64,000 bases of DNA from Fibrobacter sp. UWB4. Its GTDB lineage: Bacteria > Fibrobacterota > Fibrobacteria > Fibrobacterales > Fibrobacteraceae. The position numbers were made by a program, and so were the translations under genes. The first letter of the stretch is position 1, and every line of letters begins with the position of its first letter. Location of the stretch: positions 287,279-351,278 of the forward strand of contig NZ_MWQI01000003.1 in the NCBI RefSeq assembly GCF_002210345.1, in the 5' to 3' direction. The notes under the pieces were generated by a model. It was not told the DNA's origin, did no database searches, and saw only the letters and a program-made list of their open reading frames with translations. Positions 59,785 through 64,000 of this stretch are shown here, piece after piece.

Positions 59785-59822
59785 CCTTGGAAGACCGCCT
59801 TGAAAACATTCGTCTTCCAAGG
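59785..59822. promoter_or_regulatory. Inverted repeat upstream of the GNAT gene
   Basis: Perfect 11-bp arms CCTTGGAAGAC and GTCTTCCAAGG separated by 16 bp, 40 bp before the start codon. The inner sequence also contains CGCCTTGAAAAC, a partial third copy. It could be an operator or an mRNA leader hairpin; no T run follows. Confidence 0.45.
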
Positions 59823-59978
59823 CACTAAACAATGAACCAATATTTACTAGATAACATCCAGCCTCTGATAAAAGTGATGCCTTAAATATACATAGTTTTG
59901 CCGTGTTTAGGAAATTTTTACGAGGAAATCTTGGGGAATAATCTAAATTTCAATGTTAGTATATAAGGATTTTTGAAA

Positions 59979-61064
59979 ATGAAAAATATTTCCGCTAAGT
60001 ATGTTGTGAGTGCCCTTTTTGTCGGGCTTTGCATGTTTGCCGGTTGCGGTGACGATACGTCTAGCACAATCCCCCTTGCTCCGAATACGGGGGCTGTTTC
60101 TTCGTCTAGTGCAGATCAGCCGCAAAGCGAGCCTGGCGATACCCAGTCCTCTTCTAGCGAAAATATTTCGAATCCCGTTTCCAGTTCTTCGGTTGCAGAT
60201 TCTGGCGTTCCGGCAAGTTCGTCTGATGCTAATTCTTCTACGGTGACTTCTTCAAGCGATGGCGCCATTCCGCCTGGCACGGAATTCTACACTTTTGAAA
60301 CGACTCCGGGTGCTCTTGGAATTGTCCCGGATGCCGATGGCTTCTACGATGCTGGCGATATCTACAAGGCTGTGCCCAAGACGAGCAAGATTGCGTTTGT
60401 ACTTCGCCATTCCAAGCGTTCCAAGAACAATACGGGTAAAAATTCCCCGTTGACACCGATCGGTATCCAGATGGCCCAGACTCTCGGAACGAAGCTTGCT
60501 GGCGACGAAGCTTTCTATTACGCTTCGACGGACTTTGTGCGCACTCGTGCAACGGCCGAAAATATTGCTACTGGCCGTGGCGAAACAGATATGGAAGTGG
60601 TTACTTGGGACGAAGGCATTTATGGCAGCTACTTCCTGACAGTTCCTTCGGATACACTGGATGCGCTTGTTTCTAAGCGTGGTGGAAACCCGAGATATAT
60701 CGCCCAGTATGCTTATGGTGTCCCGTACACGAACGAAATTGTTGCTGCGACCATTCCTGCTTATTTCCACGATTTCTTCCAGCGCGGAAACCAGTTTGTG
60801 AACGAAGTCGTTGTGGCGAACATGCCGAATTGGAAGCGTGTTAGCGTCCTTATTAGCCATGACATGCTGGTGGCTCCGCTTATCATTCTCGTTTCCAAGA
60901 GGACGATTGACTTGAAAATTTACGAAGAGACCAATCATTGGGTCAATTACCTTTCGGGTATTGCCGTAATCGTTGACGAGGCTGGGGTTGTGACGGCGCT
61001 CCCGGTTCGCGGCGATGAAGTGGGCTGGATGCGTCCGAAAGACGAAGTCAACGAAGGTGTCTAA
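59979..61064 (+). CDS. Lipoprotein with histidine-phosphatase-like domain
   Basis: About 361 residues from the ATG at 59979 (AAGGA at 9 bp). Lipoprotein signal ending MFAGCGDD, then a serine-rich linker to ~90. The C-terminal domain resembles histidine phosphatases: KIAFVLRHSKRSKNNTGKNSPLTPIGIQMAQTLG (RHS in place of RHG), YYASTDFVRTRATAENIATG and VSVLISHDMLVAPLIILV (second catalytic-type His). Most catalytic residues are kept, so it may dephosphorylate an extracellular compound. Its stop overlaps the next start by one base (TAATG). Confidence 0.75.
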   Translation: MKNISAKYVVSALFVGLCMFAGCGDDTSSTIPLAPNTGAVSSSSADQPQSEPGDTQSSSSENISNPVSSSSVADSGVPASSSDANSSTVTSSSDGAIPPGTEFYTFETTPGALGIVPDADGFYDAGDIYKAVPKTSKIAFVLRHSKRSKNNTGKNSPLTPIGIQMAQTLGTKLAGDEAFYYASTDFVRTRATAENIATGRGETDMEVVTWDEGIYGSYFLTVPSDTLDALVSKRGGNPRYIAQYAYGVPYTNEIVAATIPAYFHDFFQRGNQFVNEVVVANMPNWKRVSVLISHDMLVAPLIILVSKRTIDLKIYEETNHWVNYLSGIAVIVDEAGVVTALPVRGDEVGWMRPKDEVNEGV

Positions 61065-61786
61065 TGAAAGTCGCTCTTCTTGGTTCAACAGGACTTGTCG
61101 GGAAGAGCGTTGCTCAGCTGCTTTCCCGTCTAGATGACGTAGAATCTGCTTATTGCCCGGTGCGTTCGGTTCCAGACTTGAATGCGCTGGGCATTTTTAA
61201 TGGCGTATCGAAGTTCAATTTTGAGGCGGTGGATTTTGATGCTCTTTTGAGTGCAAGGCCCGAAGAGCAATGGGCATCTAGCGTTTGCAATAACTTGACC
61301 GGTTGCGACGCTGTGATTTGCTGCCTGGGGACGACGCTCAAGCAGGCGGGGAGTAAGCCCGCCCAGGAAAAAGTTGATTTGCGTTTGCCGCTCACGCTTG
61401 CGGCACTTGCAAAGCGTCAGGGCGTCAAGCATTTTTTGTGTGTTAGCGCGATGGGGGCAAATCCGCATTCGCCGTTCTTCTATAACCGCCTGAAGGGGCA
61501 ACTCGAAGAAGGCCTCACGATGATGGGCTTTGAATCGCTTACGCTCGTGCGACCGTCGCTTCTCCTCGGGAAGCACAAGGACAAACGCTTTGGCGAAGAG
61601 CTGATGCAAAAGCTTTTTGGGGCGCACCCGGAATGGGTTCCGGCGCATTTCCGTCCGGTGCGTGCAAAAACCGTTGCCGCGCATCTTGTGGCGAACTTGC
61701 TCAAGCCTCCTGTAGACCACGTTTGCGCAACCGATGGTGTAAAAGGCAAGCGCATTATCTATAACCGCCAACTTCGCGAATTATAA
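61064..61786 (+). CDS. NAD(P)-binding oxidoreductase (atypical SDR)
   Basis: A 240-residue protein. Nucleotide-binding VALLGSTGLVGKSVAQLLSR (G-x-T-G-x-x-G) at the start, DAVICCLGTTLKQAGSKPAQEKVD, HFLCVSAMGANPHSPFFYNRLKGQLEEGL (Y-x3-K as Y-N-R-L-K) and LTLVRPSLLLGK. It is close to the YwnB/HTATIP2-like atypical SDR group. Substrate unknown. Translationally coupled to the upstream lipoprotein gene. Confidence 0.85.
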   Translation: MKVALLGSTGLVGKSVAQLLSRLDDVESAYCPVRSVPDLNALGIFNGVSKFNFEAVDFDALLSARPEEQWASSVCNNLTGCDAVICCLGTTLKQAGSKPAQEKVDLRLPLTLAALAKRQGVKHFLCVSAMGANPHSPFFYNRLKGQLEEGLTMMGFESLTLVRPSLLLGKHKDKRFGEELMQKLFGAHPEWVPAHFRPVRAKTVAAHLVANLLKPPVDHVCATDGVKGKRIIYNRQLREL

Positions 61787-61789
61787 TGC

Positions 61790-61818
61790 TGTCATGCCCG
61801 CCTCCGAGCGGGCATCCC
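61790..61818. repeat. GTCATGCCCGC palindromic repeat
   Basis: TGTCATGCCCGCCTCCGAGC GGGCATCCC, a 10-bp-arm palindrome (ATGCCCGC..GCGGGCAT) also at 26325, 38670 and, diverged, 50146. Confidence 0.7.
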
Positions 61819-61869
61819 CTTTTTATAGAAGAAAATTTTTAACTTTTATAAAAACAATAAGGAGTTCTC

Positions 61870-63411
61870 ATGACGTTAGTCGTATTTATCCTTTATCTGC
61901 TGATGATGCTTGGCATCGGAGCGTATTTCTCTCGCAAGGCGAACAGCCTGAACGCCTATTACCTCGGTAACCGTGGCATGAACAAGTGGGTGGTCGCCAT
62001 GTCCGCCCAGGCGTCTGACATGAGCGGCTGGATGCTGATGGGCCTCCCGGGCGCCGTGTTCGTGAGCGGTTTTTCCGAAGCTTGGATCGGTATCGGCCTT
62101 GTAATCGGTACGTACTTCAACTGGAAAATTGTCGGTCGCAGGCTCCGCAAGTACAGCCATTTCTGCGGCGACTCGATTACACTCCCGGACTTTTTCTCGA
62201 ACCGTTTCCGCGACAATAAGGGCATCATCCGCGTGATTGCCTCGATTTTCATTCTCGCGTTCTTCTTGTTCTACACGGTCTCTGGCTTTGTCGCTTGTGC
62301 AAAGCTTTTCAGCACGATTTTCGGCATGAGCTACACGACGGGCCTTATCCTCGGTGCTGTCGTGGTGGTGAGCTACACGTTCATGGGCGGCTTCTTTGCG
62401 GTGTGCTGGACTGACTTTATCCAGGCTTCGATGATGCTTATCGCAGTCCTCGTGATTCCTGTGATGATCATGAGCGGCTCGGGCGGTTTTGCCTCGACGA
62501 TGGATGCTGTGAACGCCCAGAATCCGTACTTGATGAGCCTTTTCACGAACGCAACGACGGGCAAGTCCATTGGCCTTATTGCGCTGATTTCTAGCCTCTC
62601 GTGGGGCCTTGGCTACTTTGGCATGCCGCACATCCTCGTGCGCTTTATGTCCATCAAGAACGCCGAAGAAATCAAGGATTCTCGCCGCATCGCCATGACT
62701 TGGGTGATTATCTGCCTTGCTGCAGTCGTGATGATTGCTCTCCTCGGTCGCTATTACGTGACGGCTCATGGCATCACCGTTGATGACCCGGAACGTATTT
62801 TCATGGTTCTTTGCCAGGCTCTTTGCCATCCGGCGATTGCCGCCATCCTCATGGCCGCCATTCTCGCAGCCATTATGAGTACCTCCGACTCCCAGCTTCT
62901 CGTGTCTGCATCCGCATTCAGTAACGACCTTTACAAGCACCTGTTCCGCAAGAACGCAAGCAACAAGGAAGTGATGTGGGTGAGCCGCGGCGTTGTCGTT
63001 GTGATTACGCTTATCGCAGTGCTTGTCGCTATGCAGGGCGCTCCGAGTGCCGACGGCGTGAAGCACGGCAAGAGCTTCCTTGACGTGGTGATGAGCCTCG
63101 TGAGCTTTGCTTGGGGCGGCTTCGGTGCGACCTTTGGCCCGATTATGTTGCTCGCTCTCTTCTGGAAGCGCACGACTCTCGCAGGCGCAATTAGCGGTAT
63201 GCTCGTGGGTGGCCTCACAACGTTTATCTGGAAATTCTACCTCTCCGGCTTCTCCGCCGAAATCTTCCAGATTTACGAACTCGTGCCTGGCTTTATCCTT
63301 TCCTTCGTGACAATCGTCGTCGTGAGCCTCTTGACCAAGGAACCCTCTGCAGAAATCCAGCTGGAATTTGACCGCGTGGAAAGCACGAGACTTTCTGACA
63401 TTAAACTATAA
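61870..63411 (+). CDS. putP: Sodium/proline symporter (SSS family)
   Basis: A 513-residue protein with thirteen helices. FILYLLMMLGIGAYFSRKANSLNAYYLGNRGMNKWVVAMSAQASDMSGWMLMGLPGAVFVSG is the classic PutP start (with the sodium-binding serine stretch), ITLPDFFSNRF, GFVACAKLFSTIFGMSY, and ILAAIMSTSDSQLLVSASAFSNDLYK near 340 complete the family signature. It imports proline with sodium. The ATG follows a good GGAG. The C-terminal codons (STRLSDIKL) are repeated 90 bp downstream (63503-63532). Confidence 0.93.
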   Translation: MTLVVFILYLLMMLGIGAYFSRKANSLNAYYLGNRGMNKWVVAMSAQASDMSGWMLMGLPGAVFVSGFSEAWIGIGLVIGTYFNWKIVGRRLRKYSHFCGDSITLPDFFSNRFRDNKGIIRVIASIFILAFFLFYTVSGFVACAKLFSTIFGMSYTTGLILGAVVVVSYTFMGGFFAVCWTDFIQASMMLIAVLVIPVMIMSGSGGFASTMDAVNAQNPYLMSLFTNATTGKSIGLIALISSLSWGLGYFGMPHILVRFMSIKNAEEIKDSRRIAMTWVIICLAAVVMIALLGRYYVTAHGITVDDPERIFMVLCQALCHPAIAAILMAAILAAIMSTSDSQLLVSASAFSNDLYKHLFRKNASNKEVMWVSRGVVVVITLIAVLVAMQGAPSADGVKHGKSFLDVVMSLVSFAWGGFGATFGPIMLLALFWKRTTLAGAISGMLVGGLTTFIWKFYLSGFSAEIFQIYELVPGFILSFVTIVVVSLLTKEPSAEIQLEFDRVESTRLSDIKL

Positions 63412-63535
63412 GTTGACAAATGCGTCAGGCGAGCGAAGCGTCAATGCTTGCATTGACATTTCCGAGCCTAGCATTTGGTACTTGAGCGTAGCGAAAGTAC
63501 AAAGCACTCGCCTGAGCGATATGAAACTGTAATTA
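63412..63535 (+). repeat. Repetitive insert after putP with a duplicated C-terminal coding end
   Basis: Between the putP stop and 63502 lies a sequence with TGCGTCAGGCGAGCGAAGCG, AATGC/GCATT and GTACTTGAGCGTAGCGAAAG TAC, which pair with each other. At 63503-63532 comes AGCACTCGCCTGAGCGATAT GAAACTGTAA, coding STRLSDMKL and stop, the same end as putP (STRLSDIKL) in different codons. Confidence 0.6.
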
Positions 63536-63555
63536 TTGATTTGATTATGAGTTTG

Positions 63556-63580
63556 AGCCCCGCTTTTGCGGGGCTTTTTC
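63556..63580 (+). terminator. Terminator after putP
   Basis: AGCCCCGC-TTTT-GCGGGGCT stem with a following TTTTT. Confidence 0.85.
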
Positions 63581-63658
63581 GTATCTCAAAAAAATCACTT
63601 TTTTTCACCCTATACCCTTTACAATTGGAATTTTTATTTCTATAATTGGGTCACCCTC

Positions 63659-63731
<73 letters not shown>

Positions 63732-63734
63732 CTA

Positions 63735-63773
63735 AAAAAGAAAAACCACCTGCAAAGGTGGTTTTCTTTTTTT
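63735..63773 (+). terminator. Terminator between the two tRNA-Gly genes
   Basis: AAAAGAAAAACCACC-TGCAAA-GGTGGTTTTCTTTT stem followed by TTT. Confidence 0.85.
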
Positions 63774-63921
63774 ATATCGTAATTTGGATGAGGGCCCGAG
63801 AAGAGGGGCCGACTAAATACCGAGATGCATGTTCGCGTCCATAAACAGAAAAATTTTTCACTTTTTTCGTTCCAGACCCCTTTATAACTGCAAATTTTAT
63901 TTCTATATATGGACTACCCTC

Positions 63922-63994
<73 letters not shown>

Positions 63995-64000
63995 CTAAAA

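Overview
The window fits a Fibrobacter (Fibrobacterota) chromosome segment. It has a TIGR02147-type protein (a paralogous family first defined in Fibrobacter succinogenes), several lipoproteins with long serine-rich linkers after the lipobox, secreted plant-polysaccharide enzymes (a GH16 glucanase and a clan GH-A arabinofuranosidase-like enzyme with carbohydrate-binding-like parts), glycogen enzymes (a GlgA-like synthase and GlgP), type IV pilins, and housekeeping genes (thrS, recF, coaE, mscL, putP). Coding density is high. Intergenic gaps carry recurring repeat families: GTCATCCTGAG..GAAGGATC, GTCATGCCCGC..GCGGGCAT and AGTAGACAGTAGGCAGT. All product names come from reading motifs; no search was run.

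Layout. 1-6.9 kb: a radical-SAM/DUF2344-type protein running off the left edge, two AAA/DUF4143 ATPases, and a membrane protein with a degenerate GGDEF domain. 7.2-14 kb: a type IV pilin (P1), two sulfatase-superfamily membrane phosphotransferase-like proteins, a 701-residue polytopic membrane protein and an acyltransferase. 14-21.7 kb: an accessory island with an Rpn-type nuclease and scattered Rpn fragments, two damaged PIN toxin genes with intact antitoxins, hipBA with three regularly spaced operators, an orphan AbiEi-like antitoxin, three promoterless pilin segments lacking the N-terminal helix, and a second complete pilin (P2) divergent from a third sulfatase-like gene. 23-38 kb: a tRNA(CAU) overlapping the glgA-like gene, envelope proteins (TPR lipoprotein, porin-like protein, LolA, FlgD-Ig-like protein, PorV-like protein) in an operon ending in recF, then mscL, an EamA transporter, coaE, a DUF3392 gene and a TIGR02147/lipoprotein pair. 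38-48 kb: secreted glycosidase, secreted barnase-type lipoprotein, acyltransferase, bile-acid-symporter-family transporter, and tandem secreted paralogues of unknown function. 48-64 kb: thrS, two GGDEF proteins, rubredoxin, phosphopantetheinyl transferase, GH16 lipoprotein, YbaK, oxidoreductases, glgP, GNAT, histidine-phosphatase-like lipoprotein, putP and two tRNA-Gly genes.

Most interesting system. P1 has a constant N-terminal region. Two other loci carry only the variable part of a pilin, and both begin at the same nucleotide of the same 21-nt block found in P1 (7421-7441, 16090-16110, 17828-17848). Both keep a stop codon and terminator, but neither has the prepilin leader or helix. A third such segment is split by an Rpn remnant. 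This is the architecture expected of silent donor cassettes for pilin variation by gene conversion, resembling pilE/pilS of Neisseria. It is interspersed with genes of an Rpn (recombination-promoting nuclease) family and lies near sulfatase-superfamily enzymes that could decorate the pilins. Function is inferred from architecture only.
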